64,000 bases of DNA from Devosia ginsengisoli (GCF_007859655.1 NZ_CP042304.1:1550001-1614000), one strand, 5' to 3'; counted from the first letter of the stretch, positions 26,801 to 35,790 are shown. Numbers and translations: made by a program. The notes: generated by a model not told the origin, from the letters alone.

Positions 26801-27792
26801 CCAAGCTCCGGCCATTCTTCATCGGCGGTGTTCTGGGGGCGTTGGGGCTCGGCTTACTGCCCCTCAGCGGCCTGCTGTCCAGTTCGGCCGAACCAAGCCA
26901 GCCGCCCGTGCTCGACTGGTATTTCAACCTCGCGGCGCAGCAATCGATCACCCTGCGCTCGCTGGGCGTCGACGTGCCGCCACTCGACAGGCCGGGCATG
27001 GCAGAACGTGGCGCTGGCCACTACGAAATGGTCTGCGTCACCTGCCACGGCAGTCCCGTCGCGCCACCGGAGCAATTTGCCCGCAATCTCAGCCCGCAAC
27101 CGCCCCAGTTGGTGCAACGCATGGCGCAATGGCATCCCGAAGCGCGCATCTTCGCCACGATCAAACATGGCATCCGTCGCACCGCCATGCCGGGCTGGCC
27201 GACGCAGATGCGCGATGACGAAGTCTGGGACATGGTGGCCTTCCTGCTGACTTTGCCCGAACTGGACGCCGATGCCTATGGCCGACTGACCTCGGGCACC
27301 GCGGACAATCACTGCGCACGCTGCCATGGCGAAAATGGCGAAGGCGCCATTCCCGGCATACCGCGGCTCGATATCCAGAGCCCGGCCTATCTCGAAGCTG
27401 CCCTCAAGGCTTTCCGTGACGGCACGCGCCAGAGCGGCACGATGATGGCTGCCGCCCGTGTGCTGACCGACGCGCAGATAGAGGAACTGGCGCAGGACTA
27501 TGGACGTGGCACGAACGTCCCGGCGGCAAGTGAAACTACGGCAGAAGCCATTGTCCGCCACGGCCTGCCCGACCGGGACGTGCCAGCCTGCGACTCCTGC
27601 CATGACGACAATGCGCGGCTCGGCTATCCGCGGCTGGCTGGCCAGGATGCGGACTACCTGCTGAACCAGCTCAAGCTGTTCAAGGCGCTCGGCGCCGAGC
27701 GCGGTGGGCCCAACGCCCATATCATGGCCCAAGTCGTGCGCGGTCTCGACGAAGCCCAGATGGAAGCGCTGGCGGAATGGTATGGCCGCTAA
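26797..27792 (+). CDS. Triheme c-type cytochrome
   Basis: The 331-residue protein has an N-terminal hydrophobic segment (about residues 5-25, signal or anchor) and three haem-binding motifs: CVTCH, CARCH and CDSCH, each in a cytochrome c-like segment with a candidate Met ligand. It is the last gene of the oxidase operon and overlaps ctaG by ATGA. It probably feeds the CuA subunit, possibly from the quinoprotein dehydrogenase encoded in the opposite direction just downstream. Single-haem partners are more usual, so the triple module is worth noting. Confidence 0.9.
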   Translation: MTKLRPFFIGGVLGALGLGLLPLSGLLSSSAEPSQPPVLDWYFNLAAQQSITLRSLGVDVPPLDRPGMAERGAGHYEMVCVTCHGSPVAPPEQFARNLSPQPPQLVQRMAQWHPEARIFATIKHGIRRTAMPGWPTQMRDDEVWDMVAFLLTLPELDADAYGRLTSGTADNHCARCHGENGEGAIPGIPRLDIQSPAYLEAALKAFRDGTRQSGTMMAAARVLTDAQIEELAQDYGRGTNVPAASETTAEAIVRHGLPDRDVPACDSCHDDNARLGYPRLAGQDADYLLNQLKLFKALGAERGGPNAHIMAQVVRGLDEAQMEALAEWYGR

Positions 27793-27804
27793 CAGACCGC
27801 CATG

Positions 27805-27839
27805 GCAAACGCCGCGCAATCGTCTCACGCGGCGTTTGC
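27805..27839. terminator. Hairpin between convergent genes
   Basis: GCAAACGCCGCG (27805-27816) and CGCGGCGTTTGC (27828-27839) form a perfect 12-base stem with an 11-base loop, midway between the triheme cytochrome stop and the quinoprotein stop. It can serve as a transcription end in both directions. The pairing begins with GCAAA/TTTGC, so a short T run appears on either strand. Confidence 0.75.
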
Positions 27840-27855
27840 TTCAACCGGAGGCGGA

Positions 27856-30474
27856 CTACTCGCCGCCCGATTGCTCCGCGTCTGCGGCACCTGGCGAGTC
27901 GGCGAGGGCCCAGGCGATGACCGCGTCACCCAGCCTGGTTTCCATGGGCGTATGCCCGCCGGCCATCATCGCCAGATACTGTGTTCCCTCCACCTCGTAG
28001 ACGATCGGCGTTGCCTGGCCGCCGGCCGGCAGTTCGTCGCTCCACAACTCTTCGCCGGTCTCGATGCTGTAGGCCCGGATCATGTCGTCGGTGGTGGCCG
28101 CGACGAAGATGAGGCCGCTGGCGGTGACAATCGGGCCGCCATTGTTCGGCGTGCCGATGGTGAGCGGCAGCATGGACGGAATGTTGAACGGCCCATTCCG
28201 GCGCGCCGAGCCGAAGGGCTGGTCCCACAGCGTCTCGCCGGTCGCCAGGTCGATGGCGCGAAGCCCACCATAAGGCGGCTGCTTGCACATCAGCTTGGTG
28301 AAATCCGAGCGCCAGCCGACATTGATCTCGATGGCATAGGGCGCGCCGATCTGCGGATCGCCGCCGACACCATCCTCGTAGATGGCTGTGCTGATCCCGG
28401 CCTCTTCGGCCTCCGTGCGCTCGACCAGGCGAAGCCGGTTGGGCACGTCGTTATAGTTGGCGATTAGGATACCGCGTTCCTCGTCGACCGCCATCGAACC
28501 CCAGTCCTGCCCGCCATTGTAGCCTGGATATTGGATATACCAGTCCGTCGTCGGGGGCGTGTACATGCCCTCGTAGCTCGCCTGGCGATACTGGATGCGG
28601 CACCAGAGTTGGTCCAGCGGAGTCATGCCCCACATGTCCCGCTCCTCCAGCGGGTCCATGGCCAGGGAATGGTAGGTCGAGAAGGGCTGCACGGGCGAGA
28701 GATAGTCAGGCTCGACGCCGCCCTGTGGCACCTCGCGCTCCTCGGGGACAAATAGCGGCTCGCCGGTCTCACGATTGAGCACGTAGATATCGCCCTGCTT
28801 GCTGGAAATCAGAACAGCCGGCACCGAGCCGCCTTCGGCCGGGAAATCCACCAGCGCAGGCTGGCTGCCCAAGTCATAGTCCCAGACGTCGTGATGGACG
28901 GTCTGGAAATGCCACACATCCTCACCCGTCGTCACGTCCACCGCGACGAGGGAGGTGGCGTAGTCGTTCTCGGCCTCGCTGCGGTTGGAGCCGAAATAGT
29001 CTACCGCAGAATTGCCGAGCGGCAGGTAGACCAGGCCGAGTTCCTCATCGGCAGCGGCTGTCGTCCACATATTAGGCGTCCCGCGGGTGTAGACCTCGCC
29101 TCCGGCTGGGGCACCACGGTTGTCCGGATTGCCCAGGTCCCACGCCCATACGAGTTCGCCCGTGACCGCGTCATAACCCCGGACCACGCCGGAAGGGGCG
29201 TCCTCATCTTCGTTGTCGTTGACATTATAGCCGACCACGGCAATGCCGCGGATGATGGTGGGTGCCGAGGTCAGGCCGATCCAGCGCGGAACGGTGTCGC
29301 CTAGCCCCTCCTCCACCGAGAGCTGGCCGCCATCGCCGAATTCCGGGCATAGCTGGCCCATATCGGCGTCGAGCGCTAGGAGGCGGCCATCCTCGGTGCC
29401 CGCAATGATGCGGCGAGCGCAGAGGTCGTCGGGGGCGGCCTCGGGGTCTTCGAAATAGGCGACGCCGCGGCAGGCACCGATGGCCAGGACATCGGGAGAA
29501 ATGCCCGGATCGTAGCGCCACTCCTCAAGTCCGCTGCGGGCATCGACGGCGATAACCACGTTGGTCGGCGTACAAATGAAAAGATCATCTCCAATCTTGA
29601 GCGGCGTATTTTCCGGCGACCAACGCTGGGTTTCCGGCTTGGGATCGGGCGGCATGACGCCGGTATTGAATTCCCAGACGCGCTCCAGTGTGGCGACATT
29701 ATCAGGCGTGATCTGCGCCAGCGGAGAATGGCGTGTCCCAAATTGCGTGCCGCCATAGGCCGGCCAGTCCGCCCCGGTCTGGGGCATCGGCATGGCGGCG
29801 CGCAGCACCACGCCGGTGGGGCTGGCCAGGGTGGCCGCGGGAGCGGCGTCTGCGGCTGGTGGCGCCGCCGTCGTATCGGTTGCCTCGGGCACCGTGCCGG
29901 GGCCTGGATCGACCGTGGGGGCCACGCCTCCGGGCGCATCGCCGGCATCGTCGGGCAGCACGGCATCGGCCGGATTTTCCGCCGGTACGGCCGGTTGAGG
30001 TTCCTGGGGTTCTGGCTCCTGCTCCTGGGCGATGACCGGGTTGTTATCGGACAGGTTGAAGACCAGTCCGATAGAGGCCAGCACGGCGAGGCCCGCGACG
30101 CCGGCCGCGACCGCGCCACGCATCCGTCCGCGATCACGATAGAGCGCGGGGATGGTGGCCAGCACGAGAACCAGGATGACCGTAGGGGCCACGAGCCGGG
30201 GCACCTGCGCCCATCCGTCGAAGCCCACTTCCCACAAGGCCCATGCCAATGTGCCCATAAAGGTCACCAGATAGAGCCAGACGCCCAGCATGGAATGGCG
30301 GAACAGGAACCAGGCGGAGATCAGAAGTCCCAATCCCGCCAGCGCATAGTACCAGGAACCGCCAAGAGCGATGAGCCAGATGCCGCCGAGCAATATCGGC
30401 AATCCGAAGATCACCATGATAGCTGCCAGCACCACTACTGCCCAATATCCGAATCCCCGGTTTGCCTGTGCCAT
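27856..30474 (-). CDS. Membrane-bound PQQ-dependent dehydrogenase (glucose/quinate type)
   Basis: The 872-residue protein starts at the ATG 30472-30474, which has AGGAGG upstream. Residues 1-130 hold about five membrane helices, as in membrane glucose dehydrogenase. A Pro/Glu/Ala-rich linker of about 75 residues (about 150-225) follows, then the eight-bladed PQQ propeller: WPAYGGTQFGTRHSPL, DTVPRWIGLTSAPTII, FQTVHHDVWDYDLGSQPALV, and ISSKQGDIYVLNRETGEP, where Lys corresponds to the PQQ-contacting residue. It oxidises a sugar or cyclitol in the periplasm and gives electrons to ubiquinone. The linker makes it longer than the usual 800 residues. The substrate is not certain. Confidence 0.9.
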   Translation of the reverse strand: MAQANRGFGYWAVVVLAAIMVIFGLPILLGGIWLIALGGSWYYALAGLGLLISAWFLFRHSMLGVWLYLVTFMGTLAWALWEVGFDGWAQVPRLVAPTVILVLVLATIPALYRDRGRMRGAVAAGVAGLAVLASIGLVFNLSDNNPVIAQEQEPEPQEPQPAVPAENPADAVLPDDAGDAPGGVAPTVDPGPGTVPEATDTTAAPPAADAAPAATLASPTGVVLRAAMPMPQTGADWPAYGGTQFGTRHSPLAQITPDNVATLERVWEFNTGVMPPDPKPETQRWSPENTPLKIGDDLFICTPTNVVIAVDARSGLEEWRYDPGISPDVLAIGACRGVAYFEDPEAAPDDLCARRIIAGTEDGRLLALDADMGQLCPEFGDGGQLSVEEGLGDTVPRWIGLTSAPTIIRGIAVVGYNVNDNEDEDAPSGVVRGYDAVTGELVWAWDLGNPDNRGAPAGGEVYTRGTPNMWTTAAADEELGLVYLPLGNSAVDYFGSNRSEAENDYATSLVAVDVTTGEDVWHFQTVHHDVWDYDLGSQPALVDFPAEGGSVPAVLISSKQGDIYVLNRETGEPLFVPEEREVPQGGVEPDYLSPVQPFSTYHSLAMDPLEERDMWGMTPLDQLWCRIQYRQASYEGMYTPPTTDWYIQYPGYNGGQDWGSMAVDEERGILIANYNDVPNRLRLVERTEAEEAGISTAIYEDGVGGDPQIGAPYAIEINVGWRSDFTKLMCKQPPYGGLRAIDLATGETLWDQPFGSARRNGPFNIPSMLPLTIGTPNNGGPIVTASGLIFVAATTDDMIRAYSIETGEELWSDELPAGGQATPIVYEVEGTQYLAMMAGGHTPMETRLGDAVIAWALADSPGAADAEQSGGE

Positions 30475-30561
30475 GCCGTTTTCTCCTCCTGTTGGGGAAC
30501 GGCCAGAGCCTCGGCAGTTCCGGTCGGCTCTGTGTCGGCGGTCCGCCTCGAAACCGACCAC

Positions 30562-30735
30562 TCAGCTTGAGTCACGATCCTCGCGCTCGTATTCCTGACG
30601 GGTCGCCGCCTCGGTTAGCGCCTTTTCGGCCCTGGACCGGTGCTGGCTGCGATAAAGGCCGTAGCCCAGCGCCACCAGCAGGGCGACCGCGCCCACGGTC
30701 AGCACGATCAGCCAAAAGAATGGTCCCGATTCCAT
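30562..30735 (-). CDS. Small single-helix membrane protein (57 residues)
   Basis: A frame of 57 codons starts MESGPFFWLIVLTVGAVALL, one hydrophobic helix of about 20 residues followed by a charged tail (RSQHRSRAEKALTEAATRQE). GGAG lies seven bases before the ATG, inside the preceding gene, and the two genes overlap as TAATG, so translation is coupled. It stands 87 bases before the quinoprotein gene. The layout resembles small helper or stress membrane proteins, but no family is recognised. Confidence 0.75.
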   Translation of the reverse strand: MESGPFFWLIVLTVGAVALLVALGYGLYRSQHRSRAEKALTEAATRQEYEREDRDSS

Positions 30736-30890
30736 TAGGACACTCCTCGTTTGGGTTTGGGTGCCTCAGGTTTGACGGGCTGGTCATGCTCGCTGCCATC
30801 AGGCCGGCGGCCCAGATCGTCGATATTGTCGTCCTTCTGCTTGCCGGAACCGGTTTCAGCCGGCGCGGGCTTTGATTTATCGGTGCCCAT
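30735..30890 (-). CDS. Small hydrophilic protein (51 residues)
   Basis: The frame encodes MGTDKSKPAPAETGSGKQKD and ends EAPKPKRGVS, rich in Lys, Pro, Asp and Gly and probably disordered. It overlaps the upstream gene as TGATG and the downstream gene as TAATG. Its codon positions look used, with the Shine-Dalgarno sequence of the next gene inside its 3' end. No family is recognised. The tight coupling is the main argument that it is real. Confidence 0.65.
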   Translation of the reverse strand: MGTDKSKPAPAETGSGKQKDDNIDDLGRRPDGSEHDQPVKPEAPKPKRGVS

Positions 30891-31129
30891 CAGGTCACCA
30901 CGCGCTGGCTGGGTGGCGGGTGAGCCTCCAGGCGCTCGAGCGCCCGGCCGACCCGGTCTGCCACCGCAAGGTCGAAGTCCTGATCAGGGCTGGTCAGCTC
31001 ATATTGGCGAAGCGCCTCGAGCTCGACGCCGGCTTCGACGGCGAACTGCTCGAGTTCTAATCCCAGCGCGATCCGGCGATTGTGGTCGCCCTTCGGCGAG
31101 CGTCGGGCGGGGTCAATCGGAAGGGTCAT
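30890..31129 (-). CDS. Small XRE-like helix-turn-helix protein (79 residues)
   Basis: The 79-residue protein has a helical region IALGLELEQFAVEAGVELEA that fits the helix-turn-helix of Cro/CI-type proteins, followed by VADRVGRALERLEAHPPP. GGAGGG lies eight bases before the ATG. It is the first of three coupled small genes before the quinoprotein gene, and an EcfG-like promoter stands 35 bases upstream. It might regulate the neighbouring genes. DNA binding is inferred from a weak motif only. Confidence 0.7.
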   Translation of the reverse strand: MTLPIDPARRSPKGDHNRRIALGLELEQFAVEAGVELEALRQYELTSPDQDFDLAVADRVGRALERLEAHPPPSQRVVT

Positions 31130-31164
31130 CGGTTCATCCCTCCTGCAGATGCAGATGGTGGATC

Positions 31165-31190
31165 AACCGTCCCCGGACGGACTTGGTTCC
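31165..31190 (-). promoter_or_regulatory. EcfG-like promoter of the small-gene/quinoprotein operon
   Basis: On the reverse strand GGAAC (31190-31186), 17 bases, GGTT (31168-31165), one mismatch from GGAAC-N16/17-CGTT. The 79-residue gene starts 35 bases later. It is back to back with the Ku promoter. Confidence 0.5.
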
Positions 31191-31204
31191 CTTCCCGGCA
31201 TCTC

Positions 31205-31230
31205 GGAACGAAGCGGCGGACAGGATCGTT
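31205..31230 (+). promoter_or_regulatory. EcfG-type promoter of the Ku-LigD operon
   Basis: GGAAC (31205-31209), 17 bases, CGTT (31227-31230), an exact match to the alphaproteobacterial general-stress consensus, 31 bases before the Ku start. NHEJ genes are known members of the general-stress regulon in some rhizobia. Confidence 0.75.
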
Positions 31231-31261
31231 TCGAGATCACCACGCTGAGGTGAATCTCGTC

Positions 31262-32101
31262 ATGCCCGCATCCCGCCCCATCTGGAAAGGCCAGTTGCGC
31301 CTGTCGCTCGTATCGATCGCCGTCGAGCTTTACACGGCCACAAAGGCCAATGCGAAACCGAGCTTCCGCCAGATCCACGAGCCTTCCGGCAAGCCCATCC
31401 ACTACGAAAAGGTCGTGGATGGCATCGGTCCGGTCGACAAGGACGAGATCATGAAGGGCTTCGAATACCAGAAGGACGACTATGTCCTGCTGACCGACAA
31501 GGAGATCGACGCGGTCAAGCTCGAAACCCGCAAGACACTGGAACTGACCCAGTTCGTGTGCAGCGACGAGATTGACCCGCTCTATTTCGACAAGCCCTAT
31601 TACCTGGTCCCCTCCGATGATTTGGCTGAGGACGCCTTCATCGTCATCCGCGACGCCTTGCGCAAATCGGGCAAGATCGGGCTCGGCCAATTGGCCCTGC
31701 GTGGCAAGGAATATCTCGTTGCGGTCAAGCCGGCCGGCAAGGGCCTGCTGCTCGAAACGCTTCACTATGAAGACGAATTGCGCAAGGCCGACCCCTACTT
31801 CTCCGACATTCCCGGCAAAAAGGCGGATGCCGACCTGCTCGAAGTCGCCACCGCGCTGATCGACAAGAAGACGGACAAGTTCGACGCCAAGGTATTCAAG
31901 GATCATTACCAGGCCGCCCTGCGCGAACTGATCGCCCGCAAGCTCAAGAGCAAGGGCCGCAAGATCACCACCCAAGACGAGCCGCGCGAGGAAAAGGCCG
32001 GCAAATCCAATGTGATCGACCTGATGTCGGCGCTGAAAACGAGCCTTGAAGGTGGCAAGAAGCCGGCAAAGGTGAAGACCACGCGCAAGAAGGCGAGCTG
32101 A
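31262..32101 (+). CDS. ku: Non-homologous end joining protein Ku
   Basis: The 279-residue protein begins MPASRPIWKGQLRLSLVSIA, the standard bacterial Ku N-terminus, and contains HYEKVVDGIGPVDKDEIMKG and the Ku core ending around ARKLKSKGRK, then a Lys-rich tail (KKPAKVKTTRKKAS). It binds double-strand break ends as a homodimer and recruits LigD. GAGGTG lies nine bases before the ATG. It is followed two bases later by ligD and is driven by an exact EcfG promoter. Confidence 0.96.
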   Translation: MPASRPIWKGQLRLSLVSIAVELYTATKANAKPSFRQIHEPSGKPIHYEKVVDGIGPVDKDEIMKGFEYQKDDYVLLTDKEIDAVKLETRKTLELTQFVCSDEIDPLYFDKPYYLVPSDDLAEDAFIVIRDALRKSGKIGLGQLALRGKEYLVAVKPAGKGLLLETLHYEDELRKADPYFSDIPGKKADADLLEVATALIDKKTDKFDAKVFKDHYQAALRELIARKLKSKGRKITTQDEPREEKAGKSNVIDLMSALKTSLEGGKKPAKVKTTRKKAS

Positions 32102-32103
32102 GC

Positions 32104-34671
32104 ATGGCCAGCAAAGCCGATACCCTGCTGAGGGATTACAAGGCCAAGCGCGACTTCACGAAAACGCAGGAACCTTCCGGTGCCGGCAAGGGGAAGTCCG
32201 GCGGCAAAGCCTACCGTTTCGTGGTCCAAAAACACGACGCGACCCGCCTGCACTACGATTTCCGCATCGAACTCGATGGCGTGCTCAAGAGCTGGGCCGT
32301 GACCAAGGGGCCGTCCGACAATCCGGAAGACAAGCGCCTCGCCGTGCGGGTGGAAGACCACCCCCTCGCCTATGGCAGTTTCGAAGGCACCATTCCCGAA
32401 GGCCAGTATGGCGGCGGTGCGGTAATGCTATGGGACGAAGGCACCTGGGAGCCGCTGGGCGATCCACATGACGGGCTGGACGATGGCGACCTCAAGATGC
32501 GACTGCATGGCCAGCGAATGAAGGGCGAATGGGTGCTGGTCCACATGAAGGGCCGCGACAGCAAGCGCAAATCCGGCCCACGCCGTGAGAACTGGCTGCT
32601 CATCAAGCATCACGACGACTATGCCAGGGATCATGAAGCGCTGACCGAGCGCTTCACCCGCTCCGTTTCCTCCGGCCGTGACCTCGATGGCATCGCCCGT
32701 GGCCTCAAGCCGAAAAAGCAGACCGCGACACCCGCCGAGGCCGTCTGGAATTCCGACCAAGCACAAGACAAGCCAACCACGGGCAAGCGCCAGGCAAAGG
32801 CCGCTCGCCTGCCCGATTTCCGCCCGCCACAACTGGCGACGCTTGTCAGCGACGTGCCCGAGGGGCCGGACTGGCTGTTCGAGATGAAATATGACGGTTA
32901 CCGCTGCCTCGCCGCCATTTCAGGGGAAGCCGTGCGGCTCTACACCCGCACCGGGCAGGACTGGACGGACAAATTCAAGGTGATCGTTCCGCCGCTGACC
33001 CGTATCACCAAGGGCTCGGCCCTGATCGACGGCGAACTCTGCGCCTTCGATGAGAATGGCCGTACCGACTTCTCCACCCTCAAGGACCATCTCTCCAATG
33101 GTGGATCGCTGACCTATTTCGCCTTCGACCTGATCGAGCAGGATGGCGAGAACCTCGCAAAACTGCCGCTCACCGAGCGCAAGGCGCGGCTCGAAAAGCT
33201 GCTTGGCAAGATCGAAGCCTCCTCGCTGGTGCAATTCTCCCCGCATGTGGCCGGCAACGGCCAGCGCGTCTTCGACACCGTCTGCCGCGAGGGCCATGAG
33301 GGCATTATCGCCAAGCAGGCGACAGCGCCCTATCGCAGTGAGCGCACGCGCAGCTGGCTCAAGGTCAAATGCGGCAAGCGGCAGGAATTCGTCATCGCCG
33401 GCTGGTCGCCCTCCACAAGGAAAAAGACCTTCGCTTCGCTACTGGTCGGCACCTGGGAAGATGACAAGCTGATCTATCGCGGCCGCGTCGGCACGGGCTT
33501 TTCCATGGATGACGCCCAGGCCCTGCAACGCCAGCTCGACAGCCGCGCACGGAAGACCGATCCCTTCGTCAATGTTCCGAGACCCATCGCGAAATCGGCC
33601 CATTGGGTTACCCCCGAACTGGTGGCCGAAATCGGCTACACCGAATTCACCCCCGACGGCATAATGCGTCACCCCTCTTTCCTCGCACTACGCGAGGACA
33701 AGCCGGCGGGAGATGTCGCCTTGGACAAGCCCGACCGGTCCAAAAGCCCTGCTCCTTCGCTCGATCGCGCGGCCGGCCTGGCTGCCGCCGAGGCAGCCGG
33801 CATCAAGCTCACCAGTCCCGATCGTGTGGTCTATCCCGGCCAGGGCGTCACCAAGGCCGATCTCGTCGCCTACTACGCTGCCGTGGCCGAGCGCATGCTG
33901 CCCTATATCGAGAACCGTCCGCTGAGCCTGCTGCGCTGCCCGCAGGGCCGCTCGAAATACTGCTTCTTCCAGAAACACGATACCGGCGGCTTTCCCGATG
34001 CCATGAAGTCCCTGATGATCGCCGAGAAGGATGGCCAGAAGGAAAGCTATTTCTACATCACCGACCTCGCCGGCCTCATCGCCGGCACGCAGATGAATGT
34101 ACTTGAATGGCACCTCTGGGGTTCACGCACCAAGGATGTTGAAAAACCCGAGCGCATCATCTTCGATATCGATCCCGATGAGGGGCTAGGCTTCGAACAG
34201 GTGCGCGCCGCCGCCATCGATATCCGCGCCGAGCTGGACGCCTGGGGGCTGGAAAGCTATCCGCTGGTCAGCGGCGGCAAGGGTATCCACGTTATCGCGC
34301 CACTGCGCCCGACCACCGAATGGCCTGAGGTCAAGAGCTTCTGCAAGACCTTCGCGCAACGTCTTGCCGACAAATTCCCCGACCGCTTCACCGCCAATTC
34401 GCGCAAGGCCAGCCGCAAGGGCAAGCTCTTTATCGACTATCTGCGCAATGAGCGCGGCGCGACCGCCATAGCGCCCTGGTCGACCCGCTCGCGCGAGGGC
34501 GCTCCGGTTGCCGTGCCGGTCGGTTGGGACGAATTGGAGACGATCAAGGCCGCCAACCAATTCGGCCTGGCCGATGCGATCGCGCGGGCGAAGCGGCCCG
34601 ATCCCTGGAAGGGCTATTTCACCACCAGCCAGTCGATCACCAAGGCGATGGTCAGTTCCGTGGCCGGTTAG
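32104..34671 (+). CDS. ligD: DNA ligase D (phosphoesterase-ligase-polymerase)
   Basis: The 855-residue enzyme has three domains in order. The 3'-phosphoesterase (about 10-200) shows HDATRLHYDFRIELDG with His44, His50 and Asp52 in metal-site positions. The ATP-dependent ligase (about 240-540) shows EMKYDGYR with the AMP-carrying Lys262. The primase/polymerase (about 560-855) shows RPLSLLRCPQGRSKYCFFQK and the metal-binding IFDIDPDEG with Asp688 and Asp690. It trims, fills and seals broken ends with Ku. The order PE-LIG-POL is the one usual in Pseudomonas and rhizobia. Confidence 0.96.
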   Translation: MASKADTLLRDYKAKRDFTKTQEPSGAGKGKSGGKAYRFVVQKHDATRLHYDFRIELDGVLKSWAVTKGPSDNPEDKRLAVRVEDHPLAYGSFEGTIPEGQYGGGAVMLWDEGTWEPLGDPHDGLDDGDLKMRLHGQRMKGEWVLVHMKGRDSKRKSGPRRENWLLIKHHDDYARDHEALTERFTRSVSSGRDLDGIARGLKPKKQTATPAEAVWNSDQAQDKPTTGKRQAKAARLPDFRPPQLATLVSDVPEGPDWLFEMKYDGYRCLAAISGEAVRLYTRTGQDWTDKFKVIVPPLTRITKGSALIDGELCAFDENGRTDFSTLKDHLSNGGSLTYFAFDLIEQDGENLAKLPLTERKARLEKLLGKIEASSLVQFSPHVAGNGQRVFDTVCREGHEGIIAKQATAPYRSERTRSWLKVKCGKRQEFVIAGWSPSTRKKTFASLLVGTWEDDKLIYRGRVGTGFSMDDAQALQRQLDSRARKTDPFVNVPRPIAKSAHWVTPELVAEIGYTEFTPDGIMRHPSFLALREDKPAGDVALDKPDRSKSPAPSLDRAAGLAAAEAAGIKLTSPDRVVYPGQGVTKADLVAYYAAVAERMLPYIENRPLSLLRCPQGRSKYCFFQKHDTGGFPDAMKSLMIAEKDGQKESYFYITDLAGLIAGTQMNVLEWHLWGSRTKDVEKPERIIFDIDPDEGLGFEQVRAAAIDIRAELDAWGLESYPLVSGGKGIHVIAPLRPTTEWPEVKSFCKTFAQRLADKFPDRFTANSRKASRKGKLFIDYLRNERGATAIAPWSTRSREGAPVAVPVGWDELETIKAANQFGLADAIARAKRPDPWKGYFTTSQSITKAMVSSVAG

Positions 34672-34874
34672 CGCTTCGGCGAAATCAGGCCTTAGTCCGG
34701 CGGCCTGGTCCATTTTTTGTCCACGCGACGACGCCATTCCTTGGTCTGGATATGGCCCAGCGCAAGCGGCGCACTGCTTCGTCGAACGTGTCCGCACCTA
34801 ACTGGCCTTGTGAACCTGCTCTCCATCCGAAATTTCAATGTCCCGGATAACGCTCTCCTGAGGGGCAGGCATGG

Positions 34875-35105
34875 TCAGTATCTCCTCCCATCCTCGATCT
34901 TGGCATAGAGCCTAACCATGGTCAGCGGCTGGCCGACAGGCTGCCAATAGACCTTGGCCACCAGGTCGCGCTTCGAACCACCGCGAACCACCTCGATGCC
35001 AAGAACTTTGCGCACGGCTTCTTCCGGCGAGGCGCCATCAATGACGGCGTCGATGGCCTCGGGACCGGCCTGCCGCAAGTCCATCACCCGAAAGCTTTTT
35101 TCCAT
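34875..35105 (-). CDS. Small conserved-type protein of unknown function (76 residues)
   Basis: The protein reads MEKSFRVMDLRQAGPEAIDA at its start and has LVAKVYWQPVGQPLTMVRLY later, a mixed alpha/beta composition without motifs I recognise. It starts after GTGAGG close to the ATG. An EcfG-like promoter (GGAAC-N17-GGTT) stands 32 bases upstream, which supports it as a real gene of the stress block. The 200 bases between ligD and this gene hold nothing else. Confidence 0.65.
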   Translation of the reverse strand: MEKSFRVMDLRQAGPEAIDAVIDGASPEEAVRKVLGIEVVRGGSKRDLVAKVYWQPVGQPLTMVRLYAKIEDGRRY

Positions 35106-35137
35106 GCCTCACCGTAGTCCCTAAGCCAGCGCCGAGC

Positions 35138-35163
35138 AACCGCCCCGGCTTTCAAGTCGTTCC
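35138..35163 (-). promoter_or_regulatory. EcfG-like promoter of the 76-residue gene
   Basis: On the reverse strand GGAAC (35163-35159), 17 bases, GGTT (35141-35138), with the gene start 32 bases later. It has the same one-base variation (GGTT) as the site at 31165-31190. Confidence 0.5.
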
Positions 35164-35192
35164 TGCCGATCAGCTTTTGGAGTCGAGCCACG

Positions 35193-35501
35193 ATGAATAC
35201 CGCGAATCTGCAGCTTGAAGGCCTTCTCACCGCCATTGCGGGCATCAATCGGAAACTTGTCGCCAAGGATCTGCTGACCGCAGAAGAACTCGACCGCTGT
35301 CTCGCGGTCGCGGAGCAGACTGCCCTTGGCGATGACCGGGTGGCCGAAGAGCTCTCCCCGGCCAATCGCGACGCCGTCGTATTCCCGATCCGGCTGCTGC
35401 GACTGGCAAACCGTCCCGCGGAACCGGACGGCATACCGACATTCGCGGAACTGGCGCGCATGGTGGGCGAGACCAAGGAACCTTATAACGACCAGTACTA
35501 G
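35193..35501 (+). CDS. Unknown protein (102 residues)
   Basis: The protein begins MNTANLQLEGLLTAIAGINR and continues with helices rich in Leu, Ala and Glu (LLTAEELDRCLAVAEQTALG) and a tail PTFAELARMVGETKEPYNDQY. No family is recognised. GGAG lies ten bases before the ATG. It is divergent from the 76-residue gene and shares its 87-base control region. Confidence 0.7.
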   Translation: MNTANLQLEGLLTAIAGINRKLVAKDLLTAEELDRCLAVAEQTALGDDRVAEELSPANRDAVVFPIRLLRLANRPAEPDGIPTFAELARMVGETKEPYNDQY

Positions 35502-35532
35502 GCCTCGCCTCGGGCTTTTCTGAGGACGCCGA

Positions 35533-35790
35533 TCACGGCTTGGCGCCTTCGTTTTTCGGACGAGGCGGCGCCTTTCCATCATGGGCATAGCTGTTGGAGC
35601 TAATATCCGGACCACCTGGCGCCTTCGTGCCGCCCGGCTTGGATATCTTGTCATAGTCCCCTTCGGTAGCCGGATGGGGGTCGGCAACATCATTTTTGCT
35701 GGCGGTGCCCTCTCCGGTCGGCAGGGCGTCACGGTGCTGGTTCCTGCCCCTCTCCCTGGTCTCCGGACTGGATGCGGATGTTCTCGTCAT
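35533..35790 (-). CDS. Small disordered hydrophilic protein (85 residues)
   Basis: The ATG at 35788-35790 has AGGAGG five bases upstream, which decides this start over a longer frame from 35895. The product is very hydrophilic, with many Gly, Pro, Asp, Lys and Asn residues (ALPTGEGTASKNDVADPHPA, then YDKISKPGGTKAPGGP), and is probably unfolded. Such proteins occur among general-stress genes, but no family is recognised. It is divergent from treZ. Confidence 0.7.
   Translation of the reverse strand: MTRTSASSPETRERGRNQHRDALPTGEGTASKNDVADPHPATEGDYDKISKPGGTKAPGGPDISSNSYAHDGKAPPRPKNEGAKP

Noticed and set aside
34689..34708. AGGCC-N10-GGCCT inverted repeat after ligD as a terminator
   Set aside because: The stem is only five bases with a ten-base loop and no T run.
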